Shown here: in pieces, positions 17,344 through 26,396 of the stretch
Numbering within the stretch: position 1 is the first letter of the stretch
How the letters are laid out: each line of letters opens with the position of its first letter
DNA from: Rhodoblastus sp963727035
Lineage (GTDB): Bacteria > Pseudomonadota > Alphaproteobacteria > Rhizobiales > Beijerinckiaceae
Length of the DNA: 64,000 nucleotides
Assembly (NCBI GenBank): GCA_963727035.1
Contig: CAVSEY010000011.1
Coordinates: 47,750-111,749 of the forward strand
Reading direction: 5' to 3'
Program-made: the position numbers and the translations under genes
Notes under the pieces: model-generated
The model's input: the letters and a program-made list of their open reading frames with translations, nothing else
Told to the model about the DNA's origin: nothing
The model's database searches: none

Positions 17344-19467
17344 ATGCGCGTGAAGCCGAAATTCCTGAAATATTTTTTCGGCTACCACATCCTCAATGGC
17401 GTCACGGTCGCCATTTCCGTGCTGGCCGTCGCGCTCGCCTCCGTCGCCCTGTTCGGCTTTGCGCCCGGCATGGCGGCGGCGCTCGGCGCCCTGTGCGTTT
17501 CGAGCGCCGACGCCTCCGCGCCCTTTTCCGCCAAATTGCGCATCCTGCCGCTGGCCTGGGGCTGCGCCTCGGTCGCGGCTTTCGCCACGGCTTTCGCGGG
17601 CGGAACGCCGCTTCTGGAGGGCGCCGTGGTGGTTCTGACCGGCTTTGGCGGCGGTCTCCTGATCGCGCTCGGGCGCTGGGCGATCCCGCTTTCCGTGGTC
17701 ACCCTGATTTCGATGGTTTTCACGCTCGGCGCGCCCGCCGCGACGCTCGCCGGCCGGCTGGATTACGCCGCCATGGCGACCTTCGGCGGCTTGCTCTACA
17801 TTCCGGTCGCGCTGGCGCTCACCCGGATCTCCGACGCCTCCGGGCGGCGCATCACCCTCGCCGAGGTGTTGCGCGAATTCGCCTCCTTTTTGCGCCGCGT
17901 CGCCGACTTTTACCGCCGCGACGCCGACGAGGGCGCCGTCTGCCTGAAAGTGGTCGAGCAGCAGGCGTCATTCGCCGATCATCTCCAGACCGCGCGCAGT
18001 CTGATCGTCTCCGCTTCCGACCGCGCCGAGGCGACGCGTCTCATCGCCGCGCTGGCCGCTGTGCTCGACGCCTTCGACGGCGTGGTTTCGACCCTGGCGG
18101 ACCATTCGCCGTTGCGGCTGGCGCAAGGTTTTGGCGCCGGCGCCGCGTCGGGCGTTTCGCTTGCGGCGCAAATGAACCGTTTGCTGCGCAAGACCGCGCA
18201 CGACCTCGACGCCCTGGCGCTCGATCTGGTGGTGGGCGGCGACAGCCTGTCCTTTCCCGATCATGCGGCGGAGCTCGACGGCTTTTCGCAGACGATCGCG
18301 GCCCTGGAGGCGCAGGACGCCGATCCCGAAATTCTCCGCGCGGCCCGGCTCACGCGCGCCCGCGTCGGCCTGGCCATTTCGAAGCTCGCGGGCCTGCCGG
18401 CGCTGCTGGCGAACGAGCAGGCCGCCGCCAGATCCCTGGCCGGCGTGGACATGCGCGCCTTCGCGCCGCCGCTGCGCATTTCGCTCGTCCCGATCCGGCG
18501 GGCGCTGAGCCTGTCGTCGCCGGTCTGCCGCCATGCGGTTCGGCTTTCGCTCGCGCTCGGCAGCGGCTACGCCTTGACCCAGATTGTTCCGGGGCTGGAG
18601 CATGGCAACTGGATTCTGCTGACCATCGCCGTGATCATGCGCGCGAGCTATGCCGCGACCCGGCAGCGCCGCGACCAGAGGCTGGTCGGCACATTGCTGG
18701 GCTGCGGGGCGGCCGGCGCCTTGTTATGGACCGGCTCGCCGGGTCTGCTGATCGCGGCGCAGCTTCTGGCGATCGCCGTCGCCCACGCCTATGTGAAGAT
18801 CGACTACCGCGTGAGCTCCTTCGCCGCCTCGGTGACGGCGCTGCTTGCCCTGCATCTGCTGGCGCCGACGCAGGCGCCTCTGGTCGCGGCGCGTCTCGTC
18901 GACACCGTGATTGGCGCGGGCGTCGCCTTCCTGTTCGCTTTCCTGCTGCCGCAATGGGAGCGGCACGCCGCGCTGGACCTCGCCAGGGGCTTTCTCGGCG
19001 CGCTCAGCGTCTATGCCGACCGGGCCCTGCGCTGGGACGCGCCGGAGCAGGATTACCGCCTCGCGCGCAAGGAGTTGCTGGAGGCTTTTTCCGCGCTCGG
19101 CGAATCGGTGACGCGCATGCGCGCCGACCCCAGCAGCCAGCGCGAGCTCTGGCCGCATTACAGCGCCTTGATCGCCGCGGCCTATGTCGCCGCCGCCCAG
19201 ATCGTCACCGTCCGCCTGATGATCCGCCAGCGCCGCGACGATCTCGGCGCGCCCGCGAGCCGCGCGCTGCTCGACGACACGCGCCGCGCGGCGCTGGCCG
19301 AGCTGGATATCGCCGGCCCGCGCGCGCAGCGCCGCCTGCCGCAGGCGCCGGACGACGCGGCGCCGGTCTTTCTGGCCTTGCTCCAGCGCTGCGACGAAGT
19401 TCTGCGCGAGGCGCGCAACCTGCGCCATCTGGTCGAGAAGGACTGGACGCCCGACGCGTCGCCCTAA
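17344..19467 (+). CDS. FUSC-family inner-membrane protein (exporter-like)
   Basis: Integral membrane protein of 707 residues with the two-half layout of the FUSC/AaeB/YccS group. A hydrophobic N-terminal block (about residues 10-165) is followed by a cytoplasmic helical domain (about 170-380), a second hydrophobic block (about 395-535) and a C-terminal helical domain. These proteins are thought to export aromatic or other organic acids; no substrate can be assigned here. Its stop overlaps that of the convergent gene at 19464 by four bases. Proximity to aroQ is suggestive of aromatic-acid export but not proof. Confidence 0.8.
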   Translation: MRVKPKFLKYFFGYHILNGVTVAISVLAVALASVALFGFAPGMAAALGALCVSSADASAPFSAKLRILPLAWGCASVAAFATAFAGGTPLLEGAVVVLTGFGGGLLIALGRWAIPLSVVTLISMVFTLGAPAATLAGRLDYAAMATFGGLLYIPVALALTRISDASGRRITLAEVLREFASFLRRVADFYRRDADEGAVCLKVVEQQASFADHLQTARSLIVSASDRAEATRLIAALAAVLDAFDGVVSTLADHSPLRLAQGFGAGAASGVSLAAQMNRLLRKTAHDLDALALDLVVGGDSLSFPDHAAELDGFSQTIAALEAQDADPEILRAARLTRARVGLAISKLAGLPALLANEQAAARSLAGVDMRAFAPPLRISLVPIRRALSLSSPVCRHAVRLSLALGSGYALTQIVPGLEHGNWILLTIAVIMRASYAATRQRRDQRLVGTLLGCGAAGALLWTGSPGLLIAAQLLAIAVAHAYVKIDYRVSSFAASVTALLALHLLAPTQAPLVAARLVDTVIGAGVAFLFAFLLPQWERHAALDLARGFLGALSVYADRALRWDAPEQDYRLARKELLEAFSALGESVTRMRADPSSQRELWPHYSALIAAAYVAAAQIVTVRLMIRQRRDDLGAPASRALLDDTRRAALAELDIAGPRAQRRLPQAPDDAAPVFLALLQRCDEVLREARNLRHLVEKDWTPDASP

Positions 19468-19838
19468 ATTTCGCGGCGAGGCGGGACGAAGCGCATGGTC
19501 AGCCGCCGCCCGGCGATGGCGCCGCCCAGGCCGTCGGTGATCGGCGCCGGAAAGCAGGCGCTGAATTTTCCGGCGACGTCGTCGAGAAAGCGCGCCCGAT
19601 CGCCTGGGTCCGAGGGTAGCCTCGAATAAGTCACATGCGGCTTGCCGAACAGCGAGCCGTCGCGCTTGAGGCTGAAAGCGATGGTCAACTCGGCGCCCGG
19701 CTCCCCCCCGACGCCCTTCATGCAGGCGCCGAGATAGCCGAACAGCGCGCGCAGATCATTGGCCGGCGCCGCCGCTGCCGGCGCCGCGAGGCTGAAAGCG
19801 AAAAAGGCCGCCGCGGCGACGCGCGGGATTGCTTTCAC
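19464..19838 (-). CDS. Secreted hypothetical protein with TonB-C-like strand pattern
   Basis: Small 124-residue periplasmic protein. Residues 1-23 form a Sec signal peptide ending AAPAAAA. The mature part has LTIAFSLKRDGSLFGKPHVT and a late single cysteine plus RLTMRFVPPR, a strand pattern resembling the TonB C-terminal domain found in many small envelope proteins. No membrane anchor of a true TonB is present. Function unknown. Confidence 0.7.
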   Translation of the reverse strand: MKAIPRVAAAAFFAFSLAAPAAAAPANDLRALFGYLGACMKGVGGEPGAELTIAFSLKRDGSLFGKPHVTYSRLPSDPGDRARFLDDVAGKFSACFPAPITDGLGGAIAGRRLTMRFVPPRREI

Positions 19839-19941
19839 CTTCCGCTCCCTTCACAAGTTCGGCAAAAGTTATCATCATCGCCCGGCGCCCGCCATGCGCG
19901 CGATGGCGAAATTGGCGCAGGATTTTAGGGAGTTTTTCGCC

Positions 19942-20838
19942 GTGAGCCACATGCGGATTGTTGTCACAGGTTTGACGGGCCAGGTCGTGAGCGCGCTGAT
20001 CGAGCGGGCGCCGCCCGATGTCGAACTGATCGCTTTGGGCCGTCCGCGCCTCGACCTTTCGGTGCGCGAGGCGGTTCTGGCGGCTTTGCGCGCCACCCAT
20101 TGCGACGCGATCGTCAACGCCGCCGCCTATACCGCCGTGGACAAGGCCGAAAGCGAGCCCGATGTCGCGCTGCGGGTCAATGGCGACGGCGCCGGCTATG
20201 TCGCGGAGATCGCGGCCGAACTGCACAAGCCCTTGCTGCACATTTCGACCGATTATGTCTTCGACGGCAAGCTCGACCGCCCCTATCGCGAGGACGACCC
20301 GACCGGCCCGACCAGCGCCTATGGGCGCTCGAAACTGGTCGGCGAACAGAGAATCGCGCAAATCCACGACAATCACGCCATTCTGCGCACCGCCTGGGTT
20401 TACAGCCCGACGGGGGCCAATTTCGTTCGCACCATGCTGCGGCTGGGGCAGAGCCGCGAGGAGGTCGGCGTGGTCGCCGATCAGCTCGGCAATCCGACTT
20501 CGGCGCTCGACATCGCCGACGCCGTTCTGGCCATTGCCCGGCGCATGGTCGGCGATTCCTCGCCGTCGCTGCGCGGCCTGTTCCATATGTCGGGGGCGGG
20601 GGAAGCTTCCTGGGCCGATTTCGCCGAAGCGATTTTCGCCGAAGGTCAGAAACACGGACGCGCGCCGGTGCGGGTCAAAAGGATCGGCACGAAGGATTAT
20701 CCCACGCCCGCGCCGCGCCCCGCCAATTCGCGGCTCGATTGCGCAAAGCTGCAACGGACTTATGGCGTCGCGCTGCCGCCCTGGCGCCAGTCGCTGGCGC
20801 CCTGCGTGGCGCGGCTGCTGGCGGCGGCCGAGGCCTGA
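19942..20838 (+). CDS. rfbD: dTDP-4-dehydrorhamnose reductase
   Basis: NADPH-dependent last step of dTDP-L-rhamnose synthesis, used in surface polysaccharide. The 298-residue SDR-type protein has an N-terminal nucleotide loop GLTGQVVSAL, NAAAYTAVDKAESEP, STDYVFDG and the catalytic YxxxK in AYGRSKLVGE near residue 130. The GTG at 19942 is preferred because AGGGAG lies 9 bases upstream; the ATG at 19951 is the alternative. rfbA, rfbB and rfbC are not nearby, so the pathway must be split across the genome or the enzyme used differently. Confidence 0.9.
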   Translation: MSHMRIVVTGLTGQVVSALIERAPPDVELIALGRPRLDLSVREAVLAALRATHCDAIVNAAAYTAVDKAESEPDVALRVNGDGAGYVAEIAAELHKPLLHISTDYVFDGKLDRPYREDDPTGPTSAYGRSKLVGEQRIAQIHDNHAILRTAWVYSPTGANFVRTMLRLGQSREEVGVVADQLGNPTSALDIADAVLAIARRMVGDSSPSLRGLFHMSGAGEASWADFAEAIFAEGQKHGRAPVRVKRIGTKDYPTPAPRPANSRLDCAKLQRTYGVALPPWRQSLAPCVARLLAAAEA

Positions 20839-21928
20839 ACGGCGGAGCCCCGCCCGGGCGGGAGGTGGCACAAGCTCGCCGACATCGCCAAGATCACGAT
20901 TATAAAAAATCATGTAGATTGGGTTGCCACCGGAGCCTTTTTCTTGCGCCGCGCATTTTTTGCCGTTGCCCCCGTGCTTTTCGTTGGAGCCGCCATCTAT
21001 AACGTCGATTGCCGATCCGTGCGTTAATCGGAGGTGAGTGACGGTCGTAGCCGTCCCCCCTTTCAATCAACGCTTGCCTGCGCGGACCTCGCTGACGCGT
21101 CCCTGGTTGAGACCGTGCAGCGCGGCGATGTCACTCTGGATATAGCCCTCGGCGCGAAGACGGAAAATCTCCCGCTTTATATCATCAGTCACCTGAGAAG
21201 CGTGCTTTCGCGGCTTTTCAAGCGGCGGGACGAACGGGAGCAACGGGTGGCTGGGGTTCTTGCGTTTTTTTCAAGATTTGGCTCCGTGGCCACAAAGTCC
21301 CTTGTCGGCCTCGGAGACACGACTTAACCATATCTGTGCATCTGGTTCACAATACCTCCATGCCGTGAGCCCATCGGACGTAATGGGCCCCGATCGGGAA
21401 GCGGGACTTGTACTCTCGCCTCTCGACCCGCCGGAATTGTACTCGTTCCTATTTTGTGCGCGCAAGAATCCGGTTGGGCGTCGTTTGGTTTTTCACCGCT
21501 GATAGACTGTTAATTAACTGTTTACGAATGAGTTTCTCTGGACTCTGGACTGTGGATAGTGTGGATTGGCGCGGCGAGTGTCCAATTGACGAAAGTTCTG
21601 CTTTCGATTCCGAGAATTTCGGTGACGATTCGGCGAATCGCAGCCACGATAAACTGCCGTTTCACACTGGAATCCAGGTGGCGCTCGTCTTATGGATTGC
21701 CAGAAAGGGCAGGTTTCGGCTCGAAGCAGCCGTCGCAGGCGAAGGTCTCAACCTGACCCAAGGCGGAAATTCCGGGCAGGAGAGACTGCAGGTGCATTTC
21801 GGCGAAAAGCGGAAGCCCCCAGCGGCGCCCGCGCCTACGGTGATACTCGCCGAGCTTGCGGGTGCATTGAATGCATCAATATTTCGGCTTAGCATTCGAC
21901 GTTGGACAAATCGTGTGGTGAGCCAGTC
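20839..21928. other. About 1.1 kb of decayed, gene-poor sequence
   Basis: Between rfbD and the AI-2E transporter no full-length gene is seen on either strand. The stretch has several AT-rich patches (about 20900-21010, 21290-21340 and 21480-21560). Its only plausible coding signal is the helix-turn-helix remnant at 21067-21243. Minus-strand frames around 21640-21880 look protein-like in pieces but are broken by stops, suggesting an old gene or insertion that has decayed. Confidence 0.5.
21067..21243 (-). CDS. Short helix-turn-helix protein or remnant
   Basis: The minus-strand frame encodes EIFRLRAEGYIQSDIAALHG followed by LNQGRVSEVRAGKR before the stop at 21067. This is a recognisable helix-turn-helix of the small proteins common in alphaproteobacteria whose second helix reads NQGRVSEV. 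An in-frame TGA lies just upstream of KKRKNPSHPLLPF, so only TTG (21243) or GTG (21192) could start it. It is either a very short gene of about 58 residues or the 3' end of a disrupted one. Confidence 0.45.
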   Translation of the reverse strand: MLPFVPPLEKPRKHASQVTDDIKREIFRLRAEGYIQSDIAALHGLNQGRVSEVRAGKR

Positions 21929-23038
21929 ATGACGCCGTTCTCCACGCCCGACGCGGCCCTCGAACCACGTTTGGCGCGCCGCCTCCTCGACGTGCTGATC
22001 CGCGCCGCCGTTCTCGTCGCCATGGCGCTGCTTTGCTACCGCGTTCTGGCCCCTTTCCTCCCGCTCGCGATCTGGGCCCTGATCTTCGCGGTAACTCTCT
22101 ACCCGCTGCACCGGCGCATTGCGGCCCATCTTGGCGGACGGTCCGGGCTCGCCGCAACCCTGCTGGTGCTGCTCGGGATCGCCGCGTTCGTCGTCCCCAT
22201 CGCCTTGTTGATGAGTTCGCTGGGCGACTCCCTCAAGACCCTGATCCAAGCCGTGCAGCAGAACACTTTGCAGATCCCGCCCCCGCCCGAGACGGTCGCG
22301 GCCTGGCCCGTCATTGGCGGGAAGCTCCACGGCGTATGGAGCAAGGCGCACGACGATTTGCCCTCCCTCGTGCAGAGCATGCAGCCGAAGATTGGCGATC
22401 TCGCCCGCAAGGCCCTCGGCTTCGTCGCCAGCATCGGTGGCGGCTTGCTCGTCTTTCTTGGCGCCCTGGTCCTCGCCGGCATCTTCCTGGCCTTTGGCGA
22501 ACAAGGCGCCCGCGGCTGCCTCGCCGTCTTCGAGCGCCTCGCCGGCGAGGCGCGCGGGAAAAGCCTCGCTCGCCTCTCCACAGCAACCATCCGCGCCGTC
22601 GCACAGGGTGTTGTCGGCGTGGCGCTGATCCAGGCGGTCCTCGTCGGCCTAGCCCTCCTTGTCGCGGGAGTGCCTTGGGCCGGTGCGCTCGCCGCGATCG
22701 TTCTGGTGCTCGGGATCGCCCAGGTTCCCGCGGTGATCGTGACGCTGCCTGCGATCGCCTGGATCTGGTCACGAGGCGACGGCGGCACGGCCGAGTTGCT
22801 CATCTACACCGCGCTTCTGCTCGTCTCCGGCATGGCGGACAACGTGCTCAAGCCGCTGATGCTTGGCCGCGGCGTGGACGTGCCGATGCCCGTCATCCTC
22901 GTCGGGGCGCTCGGCGGTATGGCCACCGACGGGATTATCGGGATCTTCGTCGGCGCAACGCTGCTGGCCCTTGCCTGGCAAGTTTTCACGGGGTGGGTCC
23001 ATGAGGACCCCGACGCAAACATTTTGCCCCGAGGCTGA
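21929..23038 (+). CDS. AI-2E family (YdjX/PerM-type) transporter
   Basis: Polytopic inner-membrane protein of 369 residues with about eight membrane spans in the AI-2E/PerM arrangement: two N-terminal hairpins (about residues 15-85), an extracytoplasmic/amphipathic middle (about 90-150), and a C-terminal hydrophobic half. The latter contains GIAQVPAVIVTLPAIAWIW and DNVLKPLMLGRGVDVP, the family signature. Members export small solutes or exchange sodium for protons; substrate unknown here. The ATG at 21929 is the likely start although upstream Shine-Dalgarno support is weak. Base composition matches the core genome, unlike the decayed DNA before it. Confidence 0.88.
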   Translation: MTPFSTPDAALEPRLARRLLDVLIRAAVLVAMALLCYRVLAPFLPLAIWALIFAVTLYPLHRRIAAHLGGRSGLAATLLVLLGIAAFVVPIALLMSSLGDSLKTLIQAVQQNTLQIPPPPETVAAWPVIGGKLHGVWSKAHDDLPSLVQSMQPKIGDLARKALGFVASIGGGLLVFLGALVLAGIFLAFGEQGARGCLAVFERLAGEARGKSLARLSTATIRAVAQGVVGVALIQAVLVGLALLVAGVPWAGALAAIVLVLGIAQVPAVIVTLPAIAWIWSRGDGGTAELLIYTALLLVSGMADNVLKPLMLGRGVDVPMPVILVGALGGMATDGIIGIFVGATLLALAWQVFTGWVHEDPDANILPRG

Positions 23039-23213
23039 TGGTCTGCGCTCTTCGAAATGATGCTCGAAAAGCAGAGCCAGTACCCTCTTGCGGCTCAAGT
23101 CGCAGCAATAAACAGATGCTTACTTTCAGGGTTAGGCGTTTGTCCGCTTTCCGCCGTACTCGGCCTTTCGCGAACGGTGACGTTGCCCCCACCCGGCTCG
23201 CTTTCGCTCGCCA

Positions 23214-23240
23214 CCCTCCCCATGAAGGGGAGGGATTTTT
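23214..23240 (+). terminator. Hairpin with T-run after the AI-2E transporter
   Basis: Stem CCCTCCCC (23214-23221), loop ATGAA, stem GGGGAGGG (23227-23234), then ATTTTT. This is a good plus-strand intrinsic terminator about 175 bases downstream of the transporter stop; it also lies at the lpdA stop on the other strand. Confidence 0.6.
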
Positions 23241-24987
23241 ATCGTTTTTTCGGCGCGATCAGGTCGGTGATTGTGCCCTCAAAAAGTTCCGCCGCCATGC
23301 CGATGGTTTCGGACAGCGTCGGGTGGGGGTGGATGGTGAGGCCGATGTCTTCGGCGTCGGCGCCCATTTCGATGGCGAGCGCGGCTTCGGCGATCAGGTC
23401 GCCGGCGTTGACGCCGACGATGCCGGCGCCGATCAGGCGCTTGCTTTCCTCGTCGAACAACAGCTTGGTCGCGCCCTCGTCGCGCCCGAGCGAGAGGGCG
23501 CGCCCCGACGCCGCCCAGGGAAAAATCGCCTTGCCGAATTTCAAGCCCTTGGCTTTGGCTTCGGTCTCGGTCAGGCCGACCCAGGCCACTTCGGGGTCGG
23601 TATAGGCGACGGAGGGGATCACCTTGGCGTCGAAGGCCGATTTGTGGCCGCAGGCGACTTCGGCCGCGACTTTCGCCTCATGGGTCGCCTTGTGGGCCAG
23701 CATGGGCTGGCCGACGATGTCGCCGATGGCGAAAATATGCGGGACATTGGTCCGCATTTGCCTGTCCACGACGATGAAGCCGCGCTCGTCGGGCGTGACG
23801 CCCGCAGCTTCCGCATTGATGAGCTTGCCATTGGGCTTGCGGCCGACGGCGACCAGCAGCTTGTCGAAAATATCCTCGCTTTTCTGGCCGTCGGCGGCCT
23901 CGAAGGTCGCGCGCAGGCCGGCGGCCTCCGCCTTGACCGCGACCACCTTGGTCTTGAGCAGGATGTTTTCGTATTTCTTGCCGATGCGCTTGGCCAAAGG
24001 CGCGACAATGTCCTTGTCGGCGCCGGGGATGATCTGGTCCATCAGTTCGACAATGGTCACATGTGACCCCAATGCGTGATAGACCGTCGCCATTTCCAGC
24101 CCGATGATGCCGCCGCCGAGCACCAGCAGGCGCTTCGGCACATCGGCAAGGGCCAGCGCGCCGGTCGAGTCGATCACGCGCGGGTCGTCATGGGGGATGA
24201 AGGGCAGGGTCACCGGCTCCGAGCCCGCCGCGATGATCGCCTTGTCGAAGGAAACGAGCTTTTTGGCGCCGTCCTCGGCGGTCACTTCAATGGAATTGGG
24301 CGAGGCGAATTTGCCGACGCCGGTCATCACAGTGACCTTGCGCTGTTTCGCCAAGGCGCCGAGGCCGCCGGTCAGTCGCTTGACCACGCTGTCCTTCCAT
24401 GCGCGCAGCTTGTCGAGATCGACCGTCGGCGCGGCGAAGGAAATGCCGTTCTCGCCCATTTCATGAGCTTCCTCGATCACTCTGGCCGCATGGAGCAAGG
24501 CCTTGGACGGGATGCAGCCGACATTGAGGCAGACGCCGCCGAGAATCGGCCAGCGCTCGACCAGAACCACCTTGGCGCCGAGATCGGCGGCGCGGAAAGC
24601 GGCGGTATAGCCGCCGGGCCCGGCCCCGAGCACCAGGACTTCGGCGTGGAGGCCGGCCGCAGGGGCAGGCGCGGCGGCCGGCGCGGGCGGCGTTTGCGTC
24701 TCGGCGGGCTTGGGCGTCTCGGCGGCGGGCGGCGGGGCGGCGTTGTCGGCCGCCGCGCTTTCGAGCAGCAGGATCACTGCGCCTTCGGTGATCCTGTCGC
24801 CGACCTGGACCTTCAATTCCTTGACCTTGCCGGCGGAAGGCGAGGGCACTTCCATCGTCGCCTTGTCGGATTCGAGCACGATCAAAGGGTCTTCCGGCTT
24901 GATCACATCGCCGGCCTTGACCAGGATTTCGATGATCGGCACGTCCTTGAAATCGCCGATGTCGGGAACCTTGATTTCGATTGTCAT
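23239..24987 (-). CDS. lpdA: Dihydrolipoamide dehydrogenase with N-terminal lipoyl domain (PDH E3)
   Basis: Flavin disulfide reductase that re-oxidises lipoamide in pyruvate dehydrogenase. The 582-residue protein is longer than plain E3 because residues 1-80 are a lipoyl domain (target lysine in ESDKATMEVP), joined by a Pro/Ala linker to the E3 core. The core shows the FAD loop VLGAGPGGYTAAFRA, the redox-active CxxxxC in GGVCLNVGCIPSKALL near residue 157, NAD loop LGGGIIGLEMATV and the C-terminal HPHPTLSE histidine/glutamate pair. ATG 24987 (MTIEIKVPDIGDF) is preferred over a TTG 12 bases upstream. Last gene of the aceE-aceF-lpdA series. Confidence 0.95.
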   Translation of the reverse strand: MTIEIKVPDIGDFKDVPIIEILVKAGDVIKPEDPLIVLESDKATMEVPSPSAGKVKELKVQVGDRITEGAVILLLESAAADNAAPPPAAETPKPAETQTPPAPAAAPAPAAGLHAEVLVLGAGPGGYTAAFRAADLGAKVVLVERWPILGGVCLNVGCIPSKALLHAARVIEEAHEMGENGISFAAPTVDLDKLRAWKDSVVKRLTGGLGALAKQRKVTVMTGVGKFASPNSIEVTAEDGAKKLVSFDKAIIAAGSEPVTLPFIPHDDPRVIDSTGALALADVPKRLLVLGGGIIGLEMATVYHALGSHVTIVELMDQIIPGADKDIVAPLAKRIGKKYENILLKTKVVAVKAEAAGLRATFEAADGQKSEDIFDKLLVAVGRKPNGKLINAEAAGVTPDERGFIVVDRQMRTNVPHIFAIGDIVGQPMLAHKATHEAKVAAEVACGHKSAFDAKVIPSVAYTDPEVAWVGLTETEAKAKGLKFGKAIFPWAASGRALSLGRDEGATKLLFDEESKRLIGAGIVGVNAGDLIAEAALAIEMGADAEDIGLTIHPHPTLSETIGMAAELFEGTITDLIAPKKR

Positions 24988-25056
24988 GACGGACCCCAAA
25001 GCATATTCCCGAAAAGTTGCAGCCTTTTTCGGACAAGAATATGCGTCAATAAGAGT

Positions 25057-26358
25057 TCAAAGCGACAGACGGCGGATGTCTTCGAGCACGGCGCACAGCG
25101 CGCGGGCGAATCGCGCGGCCGCGGCGCCGTCGATGACGCGATGGTCGTAGGACAGCGACAGCGGCAGCATCAGGCGCGGCGAAAAATCCTTGCCGGTCCA
25201 TACCGGCGCCATTTTCGCGCGCACCACGCCAAGGATCGCCACTTCCGGGGCGTTGACGATGGGTGAGAAGCTGGTCCCGCCAATGCCGCCGAGCGAGGAA
25301 ATGGTGAACGTCGCGCCGGACATTTCCGCGGGCGTCAATTTGCCGGCGCGCGCCTTGGCCGACAGATCGCCCAGTTCCTGGGCCAGTTCCAGCACGCCCT
25401 TCTTGTCGGCGTCCCTGATCACCGGCACGACCAGGCCTTCCGGCGTGTCGCAGGCGAAGCCGATGTGCCAGTATTTCTTGTGGATCAGGGAATCCTTGGC
25501 CGGGCTGAGCGAGGAATTGAAATCGGGATATTGCTTCAGCACCGCGACGCTGGCGCGGATCAGGAAGGGCAGCAGCGAGACGCGATAGGGTTCCTTGGCC
25601 TTCTTGCCCTCGTCGTCGAGCCTTTTGCGGAAATCTTCCAGGTCGGTGATGTCGGCCTCGTCATTGTGGGTGACGGCCGGGACATTGAGCCAGGAGCGAT
25701 GCAGGAAGGGGCCCGACAATTTTCGGATGCGCGACAGCGGCTTTTCCTCGACCGGTCCGAACTTGGAAAAGTCGATCGCGGGGATTTCGGGAATGCCGGC
25801 GCCGGCCAGCGCGACGGGCGCGGCCGCGCCGCCGCCAAGATAGGCCTTCACATCTTCCCTGGTGATGCGGCCCTTGTCGCCTGTCGCCGGGACTCTGGTC
25901 AGGTCGACGTCGAGTTCGCGGGCGAGGCGGCGCACCGCCGGCGAGGCGAAAACGTCGCCGAAACCCGCGATCGGCGCGCGCAGCCCGAGGATCGGCATGG
26001 CGCTGGAAAGTTTTCCCGCCGCCGGCGCCGGCGCGGCGGCCGGGGCGGGCGTCGGGGCCGGAGCAGGAGCGGCAGGAGTCGGTGCGGGAGCAGGAGCGGC
26101 GGGCGTCGGGGCGGCGGCGCCTTCCCCAACCAGCGTCAGGATCAGCGCGCCTTCGGCGACCTTGTCGCCGACCTTGACCAGAAGCTCCGACACCACGCCG
26201 GCTTGCGGCGCGGGAACTTCCATCGTCGCCTTGTCGGATTCGAGCACGATCAACGGGTCTTCGGCCTTGATCGCATCCCCCGGCTTGACCAGGATTTCAA
26301 TCACCGGGACGCCCTTGAAATCGCCGATGTCCGGCACTTTCACTTCAATTTTGGACAT
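25057..26358 (-). CDS. aceF: Dihydrolipoyllysine acetyltransferase (PDH E2)
   Basis: Core of the pyruvate dehydrogenase complex; transfers acetyl from lipoamide to CoA. The 433-residue protein has one lipoyl domain (residues 1-76, lysine in ESDKATMEVP), a Pro/Ala/Thr linker (about 80-118), a peripheral subunit-binding domain (ASPAVRRLARELDVDLTRV, about 140-175) and the catalytic domain ending in YDHRVIDG near residue 405, with the active-site His/Asp. It has a single lipoyl domain, unlike the three of E. coli. It lies 38 bases after aceE and 69 bases before lpdA. Confidence 0.95.
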   Translation of the reverse strand: MSKIEVKVPDIGDFKGVPVIEILVKPGDAIKAEDPLIVLESDKATMEVPAPQAGVVSELLVKVGDKVAEGALILTLVGEGAAAPTPAAPAPAPTPAAPAPAPTPAPAAAPAPAAGKLSSAMPILGLRAPIAGFGDVFASPAVRRLARELDVDLTRVPATGDKGRITREDVKAYLGGGAAAPVALAGAGIPEIPAIDFSKFGPVEEKPLSRIRKLSGPFLHRSWLNVPAVTHNDEADITDLEDFRKRLDDEGKKAKEPYRVSLLPFLIRASVAVLKQYPDFNSSLSPAKDSLIHKKYWHIGFACDTPEGLVVPVIRDADKKGVLELAQELGDLSAKARAGKLTPAEMSGATFTISSLGGIGGTSFSPIVNAPEVAILGVVRAKMAPVWTGKDFSPRLMLPLSLSYDHRVIDGAAAARFARALCAVLEDIRRLSL

Positions 26359-26396
26359 GTCGTGGAACCTTGAACGGAAAGGAATGGAAAGCGCGT

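Noticed and set aside
17493..19619. A 708-codon frame inside the FUSC gene
   Set aside because: Arg-rich composition with no hydrophobic segments; a shifted shadow of the membrane protein frame.
21408..21932. A 174-codon plus-strand frame before the AI-2E transporter
   Set aside because: Mixed composition, no ribosome-binding site and no recognisable domain; it crosses the decayed region.
25990..26120. Repeated GC-rich units suggestive of a tandem or CRISPR-like repeat
   Set aside because: They encode the Pro/Ala linker of aceF between the lipoyl and subunit-binding domains, a normal flexible-linker feature.
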